Below, piece after piece: positions 1 through 8,232 of a stretch of DNA of 30,896 nucleotides (position 1 is the first letter of the stretch; every line of letters begins with the position of its first letter). Position numbers and translations under genes: made by a program. Under the pieces are notes generated by a model. The model did not search any database, was not told the origin of the DNA, and was given only the letters and a program-made list of their open reading frames with translations. The DNA is from Fen731 sp964354265 (GTDB lineage Bacteria > Actinomycetota > Humimicrobiia > Humimicrobiales > Humimicrobiaceae): contig CAYGYY010000020.1 in the NCBI GenBank assembly GCA_964354265.1, forward strand, positions 1 through 30,896. The letters run 5' to 3'.

Positions 1-873
1 AAAGAAAAAGTAATAGAAGCAGAATATATAGTTAATGCGGCTGGTGTTTTTGCTGATGACGTTGCTAAAATGGTAGGGGATGAATCTTTTTCCATAACCG
101 CTATAAAAGGCCAGTATATGCTATTGGACCCTGATGTAACAAACCTTGTTAACCACCTTAATATCAGGATTCCTGATGCTTATAACATAAGGTCCAAAGG
201 CATGTATGTTGGAAAGACTTTTCATAATAATGTCATTATGGGTTCAAATTACGAGACAACGGATAAAAATGACACTACAACATCAAGGGATTCATTAAAT
301 GAAATAAAACAGAGACTTTCAGAATTAATAGATAACATCCCGTATGAAAAGGTCATTACAATTTTTGCAGGGCTTCGCGCATATGCAGACAGCGGAGATT
401 TTGTACTGGGGCCTTCGATTGCCGGCAGGAATTTTATAAATGCTGCTGGAATACAGTCCCCGGGATTGACTTGCGCTTTCCTTATAGCAGAGATGACTGC
501 AGGCTACCTTCAAGAGTCCGGATTACAACTAGTTGCTAACCCTAAATTTATACCTGTCAGGGAAAAAACTGCAAGTCTTGATAAGGAAAATTACCTGGAA
601 AACAATTTTTTATATCAGAAGGATAAATGTTTTGGAAAAATAGAATGCCGGTGCGAAAAAGTAACAGAAGCTGAAATAGTGGAGGCAATTAAAAATGGCG
701 CTACAACCCTTGACGGAATAAAGTTCAGGACGAGGGCAGGAATGGGCAGGTGCCAGGGAGGTTACTGTACAATGAGGGTAATGAAGCTATTGTCCAGCGA
801 AACAGGGGTGCCGTTTGAAAAGATAACTAAATCCGGCGGAAACTCATATATTGCTTCACATAAGATGAAGTGA
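1..873 (+). CDS. GlpA/GlpO-type FAD-dependent oxidoreductase with C-terminal BFD-like [2Fe-2S] domain, 5'-truncated
   Basis: The reading frame is open from the first base, so the N-terminus, including the dinucleotide-binding GxGxxG, lies outside the window; about 290 residues are visible. The visible part begins inside a DAO fold (YIVNAAGVFADDVAKM) and continues to the FAD-contacting segment FINAAGIQSPGLT, typical of the COG0579 glycerol-3-phosphate dehydrogenase / L-2-hydroxyglutarate oxidase group. The last 70 residues form a BFD-like [2Fe-2S] domain with a CRC pair and a later GRCQGGYC pair, four cysteines in all. The next two genes are a second FAD oxidoreductase and a DUF1667 protein. 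This trio is commonly found together and is usually annotated as an anaerobic glycerol-3-phosphate oxidation system. The family is clear. The substrate (glycerol-3-phosphate versus another 2-hydroxy acid) is inferred from the neighbours. Confidence 0.87.
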   Translation, partial: KEKVIEAEYIVNAAGVFADDVAKMVGDESFSITAIKGQYMLLDPDVTNLVNHLNIRIPDAYNIRSKGMYVGKTFHNNVIMGSNYETTDKNDTTTSRDSLNEIKQRLSELIDNIPYEKVITIFAGLRAYADSGDFVLGPSIAGRNFINAAGIQSPGLTCAFLIAEMTAGYLQESGLQLVANPKFIPVREKTASLDKENYLENNFLYQKDKCFGKIECRCEKVTEAEIVEAIKNGATTLDGIKFRTRAGMGRCQGGYCTMRVMKLLSSETGVPFEKITKSGGNSYIASHKMK

Positions 874-957
874 TATTTAAAAAATGGAAACTGGTAAACC
901 AGATTAATAAAATAAGTAAATATTATATAAGATTAATGTTGCTTAGCTTAAGATATA

Positions 958-2313
958 ATGAACTTAAAATTTAAGGAAGCTCCAAAAAAAATATATGACA
1001 TTATAATAGTAGGGTCCGGTCCCGCCGGTCTTGCTGCTGCTATAAGATGCTCTGAGCTTGGCGTGAAGGATATCCTGCTTATAGAAAGGGATTGCCGGCC
1101 GGGCGGTATATTGCCGCAATGTATACACTCTGGTTTTGGGCTTAAGATTTTTAACAGGGATCTTACCGGGCCCCAATATTGCCAGATATTTGTTGACAGG
1201 TTAAAAAAGACTGCCGTAGAAGTAGTGCTTGATACTATGGTTCTTTCCATAAATACCACTTCAGGCAATGAAGCGCTCAAAGCTAATCAACCAGGAGCCG
1301 CGTCGGATAAACATCCGCATGTTATAGGAGTAGTCACTGCTGGTAAAAATTCAGGTTTCAGGACCAATTATTCAAAGGCTTTAATACTTGCGCTGGGTTG
1401 CAGGGAGAGGCAAAGGGGACAAATTATGATACCCGGCGCAAAGCCCTCGGGGATCTTTACTGCCGGGCTGGCACAGAGGATGGTAAATATAGAAGGTTAT
1501 CTGCCTGGCAGGGAAATAGTCATCCTGGGTTCAGGCGATATTGGCCTTATTATGGCAAGAAGGCTCGCTCTTGAAGGGTGCAGGGTAAAGGGTGTTTTTG
1601 AGCTCATGCCATTTTCTACAGGCCTCCTTCGCAATATATCCCAGTGCCTTGAAGACTTTAATATACCCCTGTATTTAAGTCATACAGCAACAAACATCAT
1701 CGGCGCAAGAAGGCTTGAAGCTGTCCAGGTCTGCAGAGTAGATAAAAACCTTGAACCGGACCCGTCAAGTAAAAAAACAATGAAATGCGATACATTACTA
1801 CTTGCAGTTGGCCTGATACCCGAAAACGAACTTTCAAAAAGCGGCGGCATTACAATTGACAAATATAGCGGAGGACCGGTTGTTGATGAAAGCTTCCAGA
1901 CTTCGGTTCCGGGTATATTTACCTGCGGTAATTCGCTTTTTGTTTATGACCTGGTGGATAATGTCACAGAAGATGGATACAGGACTGCAGAAAGCGCAGT
2001 GGAATACATATTGCGTTCAGGCAATATCCCTGCCAGCAGCCAACACAACTATATTGATGTCTGCGCAGGTGAAAATGTTGCCTATGCAGTGCCGCAAAAG
2101 ATAACTGGCATTAAGGATGTTACTTTTAAGCTGCGGTCAAAAGTACCAGTAAAAAATGCAACAGTTGAATTTGAACCGGATGTTCATAAGAAAAAATTTA
2201 AATACATAACCCCCGGAGAAATGGTTTTTTTCAATGTAAAAAAACAGGCATTTGCAGAATGCCCTTTGCCCTCAAGAATTAAAGTGAATATAAAAGGGGA
2301 CATGATAACTTGA
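958..2313 (+). CDS. FAD/NAD(P)-dependent oxidoreductase, partner of the GlpA/GlpO-like protein
   Basis: This 451-residue flavoprotein belongs to the pyridine nucleotide-disulfide oxidoreductase superfamily (COG0446-like). The N-terminal FAD site IIVGSGPAGLAAAI lies near residues 16-29, and a second Rossmann motif, VILGSGDIGLIMARR, is near residues 185-199. A segment ending GIFTCGNSLFVYDLVD, near residues 320-335, resembles the C-terminal FAD-binding region of the family. The single cysteine after the first motif (GGILPQCIHSGFG) is not a CxxxxC redox pair, so this is not a classical disulfide reductase. The start is fixed by an in-frame stop just upstream (949-951), although no good Shine-Dalgarno sequence is seen. 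It probably passes electrons between the upstream dehydrogenase and an acceptor, with the DUF1667 protein translated in overlap downstream. That role is inferred from gene order. Confidence 0.85.
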   Translation: MNLKFKEAPKKIYDIIIVGSGPAGLAAAIRCSELGVKDILLIERDCRPGGILPQCIHSGFGLKIFNRDLTGPQYCQIFVDRLKKTAVEVVLDTMVLSINTTSGNEALKANQPGAASDKHPHVIGVVTAGKNSGFRTNYSKALILALGCRERQRGQIMIPGAKPSGIFTAGLAQRMVNIEGYLPGREIVILGSGDIGLIMARRLALEGCRVKGVFELMPFSTGLLRNISQCLEDFNIPLYLSHTATNIIGARRLEAVQVCRVDKNLEPDPSSKKTMKCDTLLLAVGLIPENELSKSGGITIDKYSGGPVVDESFQTSVPGIFTCGNSLFVYDLVDNVTEDGYRTAESAVEYILRSGNIPASSQHNYIDVCAGENVAYAVPQKITGIKDVTFKLRSKVPVKNATVEFEPDVHKKKFKYITPGEMVFFNVKKQAFAECPLPSRIKVNIKGDMIT

Positions 2314-2699
2314 CAGGAATACCTGGAAAAAAAATGAGAAAAAAAATAAGATGCGTCATTTGCCCGGAGGGCTGTATGATGCAGGCGATATATGACTCTA
2401 CAGTGCCAGGAATGATTTCACTTAAGGGCTATAAGTGTAAAAGGGGTATAAAATTTGGCCAGGATGAAATATTAAATCCTTTAAGGATACTTACTACTAC
2501 TATTGGCATTGATTCCAAAGGCCAGGCCAGGCTTGCAGTAAGAAGCAATATCCCGGTCCCGAAGGATATGATTTTTAAGATGGTAAAGGAAGCTAAAAAA
2601 CATAAAACAAAACCGCCTGTAAAAATGGATGATATTATTATAGAAAATATTCTTGGAACAGGCGTTAATATAATTTCCAGTTCCTCGGTAGGACAGTAG
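2310..2699 (+). CDS. DUF1667 cysteine-rich protein
   Basis: This is a 129-residue protein with an N-terminal CVICPEGC motif and a further GYKCKRG cysteine, then the conserved stretch ILNPLRILTTTIG. That is the pattern of the DUF1667 (COG3862) family, which nearly always follows a GlpA/GlpB-like oxidoreductase pair. The cysteines suggest a small iron-sulfur or metal site, making this a likely electron-transfer subunit; that is inference. The proposed start is a TTG whose last two bases overlap the TGA stop of the preceding gene, with GGGGA about nine bases upstream, which suggests translational coupling. An in-frame ATG at 2334 would give a product eight residues shorter that keeps all cysteines and cannot be excluded. 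Confidence 0.85.
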   Translation: MTGIPGKKMRKKIRCVICPEGCMMQAIYDSTVPGMISLKGYKCKRGIKFGQDEILNPLRILTTTIGIDSKGQARLAVRSNIPVPKDMIFKMVKEAKKHKTKPPVKMDDIIIENILGTGVNIISSSSVGQ

Positions 2700-2749
2700 C
2701 TGATTTTTTAAAATATTTTCATTAAATGAGTAAGGAAAGGAATAAGGCT

Positions 2750-3166
2750 ATGAAAAAGATTTTTTATCTTTCACTATTTTACCTGGTTTTTGGGCTTTCT
2801 TTCGGGGTATTTTACAGGGAATTTACAAGAGCAATGGCTTTTGAAGGCAGTACTGCATTAAGTTTTGTACATCCGCATATTCTAACACTGGGCTTTTTGT
2901 TTTTTATTTTGATACTTATACTTGATAAGATATTTGAACTATCAAATTTTAAATATTATACAACCTTTTTATATATATATAATATAGGCCTGATTTTAAG
3001 CATACTGGCCATGGCCTCCAGGGGCGTCCTGGATGTAATGAGATTTGACTTTAAGTTCTTATCTTATATTGCAGGACTAGGGCATATTATACTCGCTGTC
3101 GGGCTGGCGTTTTTTATGAGAACCCTCATGCTTTCAATTAAAGCAAAAAAACAGGATGGCAAATAG
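2750..3166 (+). CDS. DUF2871 family small membrane protein
   Basis: This 138-residue protein is very hydrophobic, with about four predicted membrane helices. Its sequence signature, YLVFGLSFGVFYREFT at the N-terminus followed by FVHPHILTLGFLFF, is that of the DUF2871 family, whose function is unknown. The internal histidines (HPH) within a helix are characteristic. An ATG at 2726 in the same frame would add eight residues. The ATG at 2750 is preferred because it has AAAGGA eight bases upstream and gives the MKK-start usual in the family. It lies 50 bases after the DUF1667 gene and on the same strand, so it may be cotranscribed with the oxidoreductase set. Confidence 0.82.
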   Translation: MKKIFYLSLFYLVFGLSFGVFYREFTRAMAFEGSTALSFVHPHILTLGFLFFILILILDKIFELSNFKYYTTFLYIYNIGLILSILAMASRGVLDVMRFDFKFLSYIAGLGHIILAVGLAFFMRTLMLSIKAKKQDGK

Positions 3167-3308
3167 CCAAAAGAAACTAACTGTAATAAGATTTAAGGTG
3201 ACATTAGTGGAATTTTTGTTTAACATTTGCATTAAATATAGGGCCTGGGGCCATTCAAGCAGATTTAAAAAGATCTGAAGAGATTTATTAACTTCGGGAA
3301 AGTAAAAC

Positions 3309-4523
3309 TTGGAACAGGAAAATTTGATACAAAAAGATAGCTTCATAGATTACCTGAAAGAAACACCCAATTTTCTTTCAGTATTTATTTTTTCAGTTTT
3401 TTTTAATATTGCCAGTCTTATGCTCATTGATATGGGCAATTCTACAGGAATCAGGACAACAGATTTAAGCCTGATATTTACTTTTTACACAATTGGCGCA
3501 GTTGCAGGCCAGCTCACATCGGTTCTTTACAACAGGAAGTTTTCCAAAATCCAGGTGATAATTGCTGGATATATTCTTTCGATTCCACTGATTGTCATTG
3601 CAGTTTTTAATCCCAACATATATCTATTTTATGTCATCTATCTTGTCAGCGGTTATCTCCTTGGGGTTATATGGATACAGGCAAATGAACTTATCCTGGA
3701 AAGCAGGATAAAAAATAAGGACAGGTTAATTACCATACTATTAACCTTCTACCCCATTGGAGCCCTTGTATCACCCCTTATTGCTTCCTCTATAATAAAA
3801 TCAGGACTAAGCTGGAGGTTTTCGTATTATGTAATTATCTTTTTAATAGTTGTTAACATTGGTCTTTACATACTTTTACTGGGCCGAAAGAAAGGTTCGC
3901 TTGCTTCCAGCAAGACTGAAAAGGTGGGGCTTAAAGAGATTTTTCTAAACAGGACTTCAAACCTTATATTCCTGCTTGTTTTGATTGCACTAATCTTGTA
4001 CTGCTGTTCAGAGACAGTAATTGCAACCTGGGCGCCTACTTTTTTCAGGCTTGAGAGAGGGCTTGATATCCAGTCAGCAGGATTTGCGCTTACCATATTC
4101 TGGATATTTATTGTAATAGGAAGGATCGTTGCTTTAATACTTGCAGGAAAAGTCAAGTCCACAAAAATGATGATAGTGCTTTCCTGCATTGCTATGGTTG
4201 CAGCTACGGTCCTGGTTTTTGTAAAAAAAGAGTATATGATATATGTCATTACTGCAGTTGCAGGATTGGGTTATTCTGCATTATTTCCCCTCTTGATTTC
4301 TACAGGAAGTACATTATATAAAAAAGGGCAAGGGGTGCTGGCAACTTTTTTGTTTGTCGGCGCAAATATAGGCTTGTCTTCCGCGCCTTTCTTAACTAAA
4401 TATCTTGCCAATATTTCAATGATGCTGTCACTTGGTATTGCAGCCATTATCATGGCAATAGTTTTTTTGGTCCTGATTGCAGTCAATGCGCTATATTTCA
4501 AACGGGCGGCACAAGAGAATTAA
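3309..4523 (+). CDS. Major facilitator superfamily transporter
   Basis: This is a 404-residue integral membrane protein with about twelve hydrophobic helices and a central cytoplasmic loop (roughly residues 195-215, rich in Lys/Ser). That is the layout of a 12-TM MFS permease. It resembles sugar-type MFS carriers (FucP/TsgA-like), but no substrate-specific motif can be read. The start is a TTG with GGGAAAG about seven bases upstream; there is no in-frame ATG before the first helix. It lies 142 bases downstream of the DUF2871 gene and 190 bases upstream of the first sugar isomerase. It could bring in or export a substrate of either neighbouring system, perhaps a glycerol-phosphate-type or sugar substrate; this is inference only. 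Confidence 0.85.
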   Translation: MEQENLIQKDSFIDYLKETPNFLSVFIFSVFFNIASLMLIDMGNSTGIRTTDLSLIFTFYTIGAVAGQLTSVLYNRKFSKIQVIIAGYILSIPLIVIAVFNPNIYLFYVIYLVSGYLLGVIWIQANELILESRIKNKDRLITILLTFYPIGALVSPLIASSIIKSGLSWRFSYYVIIFLIVVNIGLYILLLGRKKGSLASSKTEKVGLKEIFLNRTSNLIFLLVLIALILYCCSETVIATWAPTFFRLERGLDIQSAGFALTIFWIFIVIGRIVALILAGKVKSTKMMIVLSCIAMVAATVLVFVKKEYMIYVITAVAGLGYSALFPLLISTGSTLYKKGQGVLATFLFVGANIGLSSAPFLTKYLANISMMLSLGIAAIIMAIVFLVLIAVNALYFKRAAQEN

Positions 4524-4713
4524 TTTCCTGCACAAATGCAGCATGCTTTAATTCAGGAAAATTGGGATAATTACAGTTCCGTGATGGAAAAAAAATATAA
4601 TTTCCTTATAATATCATATTACGATTGGACAAGTTATCCCGTATTGATTTGATAAATTCTTAGCCTGATTATAGTTTTGATTTTTTTTAAATAAGAGTAA
4701 AGGAGCATTAAAA

Positions 4714-5703
4714 ATGAGGCCAATCACACTTTTTACAGGACAATGGGCAGATCTTACACTTGAAGAAATGTGCAAAACTGCATCCGGGATGGGTTATGAG
4801 GGTCTTGAACTTGCAACCTGGGGCAAGCATGTAGATGCCAGGAAAGCCGCAGAAGACCCGGCATATGTAAATCTTATTAAAGATACCCTGAAAAAATATA
4901 ATTTAAACTGCTGGGCAATAAGCGCCCACCTTTGCGGGCAGCTTGTAGGCGATGTGCTTGATAAGAGACATAACGGGTTTGCCCCGGCTGCAGTTGCTGA
5001 TAACCCCGAGGCGATGAGAGAATGGGCTATCCAGGAAGTAAAATACATTACCATTGCAGCAGAAAAGCTTGGAGTTAAAATAATCACCGGTTTTACCGGC
5101 TCGCCCATATGGCCCTACTGGTATTCATTTCCCCAGACATCTGAAGATATGATAGAAGAAGGTTTCCAGACAATTGTTAAAAGGTGGACTCCTCTGTTTG
5201 ATGAAATGGATAAGCGGGATATAAAATTTGCCCTGGAGGTGCATCCTACCGAGATAGCATTCGATTATTACTCCTTTGTAAGGCTTCTTAAATCTTTTAA
5301 TTACAGGAAAACTCTTGGCATGAATTTTGATCCAAGCCATCTTCTCTGGCAGGGTGTAGAACCACACCTTATGATCAGGGAACTGCCTGACAGGGTCTAT
5401 CATGTACACGTAAAAGATGCTTCCATAACACTTGACGGCCTTACAGGGATACTCGGTTCACATATTGAATTTGGTAAAACAAGAAGAGGCTGGAACTTCC
5501 GTTCACCCGGTAGAGGTGATGTGGATTTTTCGGCTATTATACGGGAGCTGAATGAAATAAATTATCAGGGTCCGCTTTCTATAGAATGGGAAGACTCAGG
5601 CATGGACAGGCTCAGGGGAGCTGAAGAAGCATGCGAATTTGCAAAAGATATAAATATCATGCCTTCCACCCAGTCATTTGACGAAATGCTGAAGAATGAA
5701 TAA
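4714..5703 (+). CDS. Sugar phosphate isomerase/epimerase (xylose isomerase-like TIM barrel) 1
   Basis: This 329-residue protein of the AP_endonuc_2/xylose-isomerase-like TIM-barrel superfamily has ligand-type residues at the ends of barrel strands: Glu175 (FALEVHPTE), Asp206 and His209 (NFDPSHL), His232 (YHVHVKDA) and Glu291/Glu293 (IEWEDSG). This arrangement of two acids and one or two histidines is the divalent-metal site of the family. The subtype, with a long insertion after strand 7 ending in GRGDVDF, is common beside Gfo/Idh/MocA dehydrogenases in sugar loci. Its exact reaction (isomerisation, epimerisation, dehydration or elimination) is not determinable. An AAGGAG ribosome site lies eight bases before the ATG. 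It is the first gene of the sugar island and the first of six barrels. Confidence 0.88.
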   Translation: MRPITLFTGQWADLTLEEMCKTASGMGYEGLELATWGKHVDARKAAEDPAYVNLIKDTLKKYNLNCWAISAHLCGQLVGDVLDKRHNGFAPAAVADNPEAMREWAIQEVKYITIAAEKLGVKIITGFTGSPIWPYWYSFPQTSEDMIEEGFQTIVKRWTPLFDEMDKRDIKFALEVHPTEIAFDYYSFVRLLKSFNYRKTLGMNFDPSHLLWQGVEPHLMIRELPDRVYHVHVKDASITLDGLTGILGSHIEFGKTRRGWNFRSPGRGDVDFSAIIRELNEINYQGPLSIEWEDSGMDRLRGAEEACEFAKDINIMPSTQSFDEMLKNE

Positions 5704-5779
5704 AGACCTATAGTGTTATCATTTTTTTTCATTTAATTTACTATTGATTTGGTTATTTAAATATGGTAGATTATGGAAA

Positions 5780-5791
5780 TTATACGTATAA
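5780..5791. promoter_or_regulatory. Candidate LacI-family operator upstream of isomerase 2
   Basis: A perfect 12-bp palindrome, TTATACGTATAA, with a central CG lies 56 bases before the isomerase at 5847. LacI-family operators are typically CG-centred palindromes. A version with one mismatch occurs upstream of the LacI-type gene itself (6841-6852). In AT-rich DNA a palindrome of this size can arise by chance, so this is a candidate only. Confidence 0.4.
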
Positions 5792-5846
5792 ACAAATCAA
5801 TTAAATTTTTAATATAAACAATAGTGAAATATGAGAGGAGATTAAA

Positions 5847-6686
5847 ATGATCGGATTAGGTATGCATGCAGATAACTGGAGAAGCCTAAGCGGCGGGTAT
5901 ATGGATGCATTGGATTCAGCTGCAAAATATAAACTTGAGCACATGGAATTCGGGATAATCGACGGGCAATATTTTATCCAGGCTATGGGTTATGAACCGA
6001 GCCTTTCACTGAAAGAAAATCCTATGGAAATCAGGAGGCTGTGTGAAGCAAGAAACCTGAGAATATCCCAGATAGATGCTTCCTACCCGATTATGGGCTT
6101 TGACGGAGCAGTTTTTGGAGTCCAGTACGTAACCCAGTCAATACGTTTTGCAAAAGAACTTGGATGCCCGCTGGTGGATACTACTGACAGCGGAAAGAAA
6201 TTTGATATGCCGCGTGAAGACGTATTGAAGCAGGCTATACGAAATTATACAGAATGCCTGAAATGGGCCGAAGACTATAAGATAAAAATAAATGTTGAAC
6301 CGCATGGTCCCTATACTGGCGATATTGAGTTTATGCAAAAACTTTTGGGTCACTTCGAATCAGAGTATCTTGGAGTAAACATGGATACAGGAAATACATT
6401 TATCCAGGGACATGAACCACTGGAATATCTTAAAGCATTGCGAAAATATATAAGCCATTCTCATATCAAAGACGTAAGCCCTTCGCTCGCTGCAGCTCTC
6501 AGGGGAGAATCAACAGGCATAGGTGTCAGCGAGGTTGCTATTGGAGAAGGTGTAAATGCAGACAACATAAAGAAATGTCTTGACTATCTCAAGGAAACAA
6601 ATTGGAATGGAGATATTTCTATTGAATGTTCAGGCACTGATGATAAAATAGCTTCCAGCGTAAAATGGTTGAGAAGTATACTCTAA
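5847..6686 (+). CDS. Sugar phosphate isomerase/epimerase (xylose isomerase-like TIM barrel) 2
   Basis: This is a 279-residue single-domain TIM barrel of the sugar phosphate isomerase/epimerase family. Probable metal and catalytic residues are Glu151 (NVEPHG), Asp180 (GVNMDTGN), His206 (SHIKD) and Glu260 (ISIEC). Asp180 in NMDTGN and the EPHG motif resemble the third barrel, at 12398, so these two may be paralogues handling related intermediates. The ribosome site GAGAGGAG lies seven bases upstream of the ATG. A strong hairpin follows the stop codon, so the transcript may end here, separating this gene from the LacI-type regulator downstream. A candidate operator palindrome lies upstream at 5780. 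The substrate is unknown. Confidence 0.88.
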   Translation: MIGLGMHADNWRSLSGGYMDALDSAAKYKLEHMEFGIIDGQYFIQAMGYEPSLSLKENPMEIRRLCEARNLRISQIDASYPIMGFDGAVFGVQYVTQSIRFAKELGCPLVDTTDSGKKFDMPREDVLKQAIRNYTECLKWAEDYKIKINVEPHGPYTGDIEFMQKLLGHFESEYLGVNMDTGNTFIQGHEPLEYLKALRKYISHSHIKDVSPSLAAALRGESTGIGVSEVAIGEGVNADNIKKCLDYLKETNWNGDISIECSGTDDKIASSVKWLRSIL

Positions 6687-6707
6687 ATTATTCTAAAATA
6701 TATTGCA

Positions 6708-6746
6708 TAAGATGGGAAACGGTTTTAGAAGCCGTTTTCCATCTTA
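6708..6746 (+). terminator. Strong hairpin after isomerase 2, likely transcription terminator or 3'-end stabiliser
   Basis: A near-perfect inverted repeat of 18 base pairs (two G-T wobbles) has a three-base loop. The left arm is TAAGATGGGAAACGG and the right arm CCGTTTTCCATCTTA, with extra pairs inside. It starts 21 bases after the stop codon. There is no clear U-tract after it, so it is either a weakly canonical terminator or an mRNA-stabilising hairpin. Confidence 0.65.
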
Positions 6747-6749
6747 AAT

Positions 6750-6779
6750 AAGATAACAATAATAAAGATAACAATAATA
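6750..6779. repeat. 15-bp exact tandem repeat, two copies
   Basis: AAGATAACAATAATA occurs twice, head to tail and without mismatch, immediately after the hairpin at 6708-6746. It lies in the noncoding stretch before the LacI-type gene. No function is apparent; replication slippage in AT-rich DNA is the simplest origin. Confidence 0.85.
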
Positions 6780-6840
6780 CAAAGACAGGTAAAAAATCTC
6801 GTAAATATAAATAGATATGTATTAATTTAATTATGTAAAT

Positions 6841-6852
6841 TTAAACGTATAA
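6841..6852. promoter_or_regulatory. Candidate LacI-family operator upstream of the regulator gene
   Basis: TTAAACGTATAA differs at one position from the perfect palindrome TTATACGTATAA found upstream of isomerase 2. It lies about 135 bases before the LacI-type start codon, which fits autoregulation. It is part of a 300-base noncoding interval that also holds a hairpin, a tandem repeat, a 9-bp AT inverted repeat with a further inner stem (6849-6878), and a GC-rich octamer repeat (6930-6945). Confidence 0.35.
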
Positions 6853-6878
6853 GTATTTAAAGATTTTTTAATACTTAT
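6849..6878. repeat. AT-rich inverted repeat upstream of lacI-type gene
   Basis: ATAAGTATT and AATACTTAT form a perfect 9-bp inverted repeat. After one T-T mismatch, three more pairs (AAA/TTT) close on a four-base loop. It overlaps the end of the candidate operator and precedes the regulator start by about 110 bases. It could be a leader hairpin or a protein-binding dyad; neither can be decided from sequence. Confidence 0.5.
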
Positions 6879-6929
6879 ATAAACATATCTAAAGGTTTTA
6901 AAATATATAAATTTTTTTAATTATCCAAG

Positions 6930-6945
6930 TCCGGGGATCCGGGGA
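6930..6945. repeat. GC-rich 8-bp tandem repeat in the LacI-type leader
   Basis: TCCGGGGA is repeated twice in direct tandem within otherwise A/T-dominated DNA, 41 bases before the regulator start codon. The local base composition contrasts strongly with its surroundings, which suggests a selected site, but no known motif is recognised. Confidence 0.6.
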
Positions 6946-6986
6946 GTTCTAATCAGAAATTTTAAGAGTATTTTATTTGTGGGATT

Positions 6987-8018
6987 ATGACAAAAAAGAT
7001 AAGCAAAACACCTACTATGAGGGATATAGCAAAGATGGCGGGGGTTACCCAGGCTACAGTTTCATATGTGATCAATAATTCCGAAGACGTATCAGAAACT
7101 GTAAAAAAAAGGGTCCTGGATGCAGCCGATGAACTGGATTATATACCCAATGCAGTGGCGCGTAATTTAAAAAAAAGGACCACAAACACAATAGGGATTA
7201 TAGTGCCCGATGTTATGAACAGCTATTATGATGAGATGATCAAATATGCTGAAAAGATAACAAGGGAAAGAGGTTATTTTACTTTTATATGCAATACAAT
7301 GCATGATGCCGATGTGGAAGACTGGTACATTATTTCCCTTATACAGCAAAAAGTTGCAGGTGTAGTAATATGTTACGGCCTTACAAACAGGGAATGCTAT
7401 AAAAAATTGCATAAGCATAATATCCCTTTTGTTGATATTGATGATGTATCGGATAGTGCCGAGTGGGATGCCCCATGTGTCCTGGTAAACAATATAAAAG
7501 GAAGTTTTCTTGCGGTCCAGCACTTTATTTCTCTTGGAATCAAGGAGATAGCTTACCTTAGTGAGCCACTTTATAATATTGCGCTCAGGGACAGGTATGA
7601 AGGTTACTTGCGGGCAATGAAAGAGTTCGGCCTGGAAATAAACGATGAAATTATTTATATTGCAAAAAAAGACAGCGAGTACGAGAAAATCCAGTTTGGC
7701 TATATTGCTACCAGGGAGATATTATCAAAAGCCAGGCCAAAGGGGATTTTTGCTGCAACTGACCAGATTGCTTTTGGTGTGATAAAAAGGCTTAACGAGA
7801 TGAAAATCAAAATACCCCAGGATATAGCTGTAATAGGGTACGATAATGTGCCATTCTCCAGTGTTACTTCTCCAAGCCTTACTACAATTAATCAGCCTAT
7901 AATGACAATGTGCATACAGGGAACCAGCACACTTTTTAAGGCTATCAGGCGGGAACCGGATATTAAGAGGAAGATTACTCTTGAACCCAGCATTGTAATT
8001 AGGGAATCGGCACCATAA
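6987..8018 (+). CDS. LacI/GalR-family transcriptional regulator
   Basis: This 343-residue protein has an N-terminal LacI helix-turn-helix (TMRDIAKMAGVTQATVSYVI, about residues 10-29), a hinge helix region (YIPNAVARNLKKR) and a periplasmic-binding-protein-like sensor domain beginning TIGIIVPD. The sensor domain has the usual late signatures GIFAATDQIAFG and IAVIGYDNVPFSS. The sensor fold binds a small carbohydrate or derivative. The position between isomerases and an ABC sugar importer indicates that it controls this island. The start ATG has only a weak ribosome site (GTGGGA); an ATG ten codons downstream would still keep the DNA-binding domain. Candidate operators lie at 5780 and 6841. Confidence 0.93.
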   Translation: MTKKISKTPTMRDIAKMAGVTQATVSYVINNSEDVSETVKKRVLDAADELDYIPNAVARNLKKRTTNTIGIIVPDVMNSYYDEMIKYAEKITRERGYFTFICNTMHDADVEDWYIISLIQQKVAGVVICYGLTNRECYKKLHKHNIPFVDIDDVSDSAEWDAPCVLVNNIKGSFLAVQHFISLGIKEIAYLSEPLYNIALRDRYEGYLRAMKEFGLEINDEIIYIAKKDSEYEKIQFGYIATREILSKARPKGIFAATDQIAFGVIKRLNEMKIKIPQDIAVIGYDNVPFSSVTSPSLTTINQPIMTMCIQGTSTLFKAIRREPDIKRKITLEPSIVIRESAP

Positions 8019-8232
8019 TAAATGTATTAAAATTTTTTAATTTATTTTTAATTACTGTTTCATATGTATTTTTTAGGATCTTATTTACCTGTAATAATAG
8101 TTATTGTATTTTACGGTATTTAAGATATAAGTATGATATTTTTTTTTATTAGGATTTTTATATGTTAAAATTTATGACAATTAATAATAAGTGGTTGAAA
8201 GAAAGGTTATTTGACTTGACAGGAGGTAATAA

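Noticed and set aside
4524..4713. Possible terminator after the MFS gene (TTTCCTG and CAGGAAA)
   Set aside because: The arms are short, the loop is long and there is no U-tract; support is too weak.
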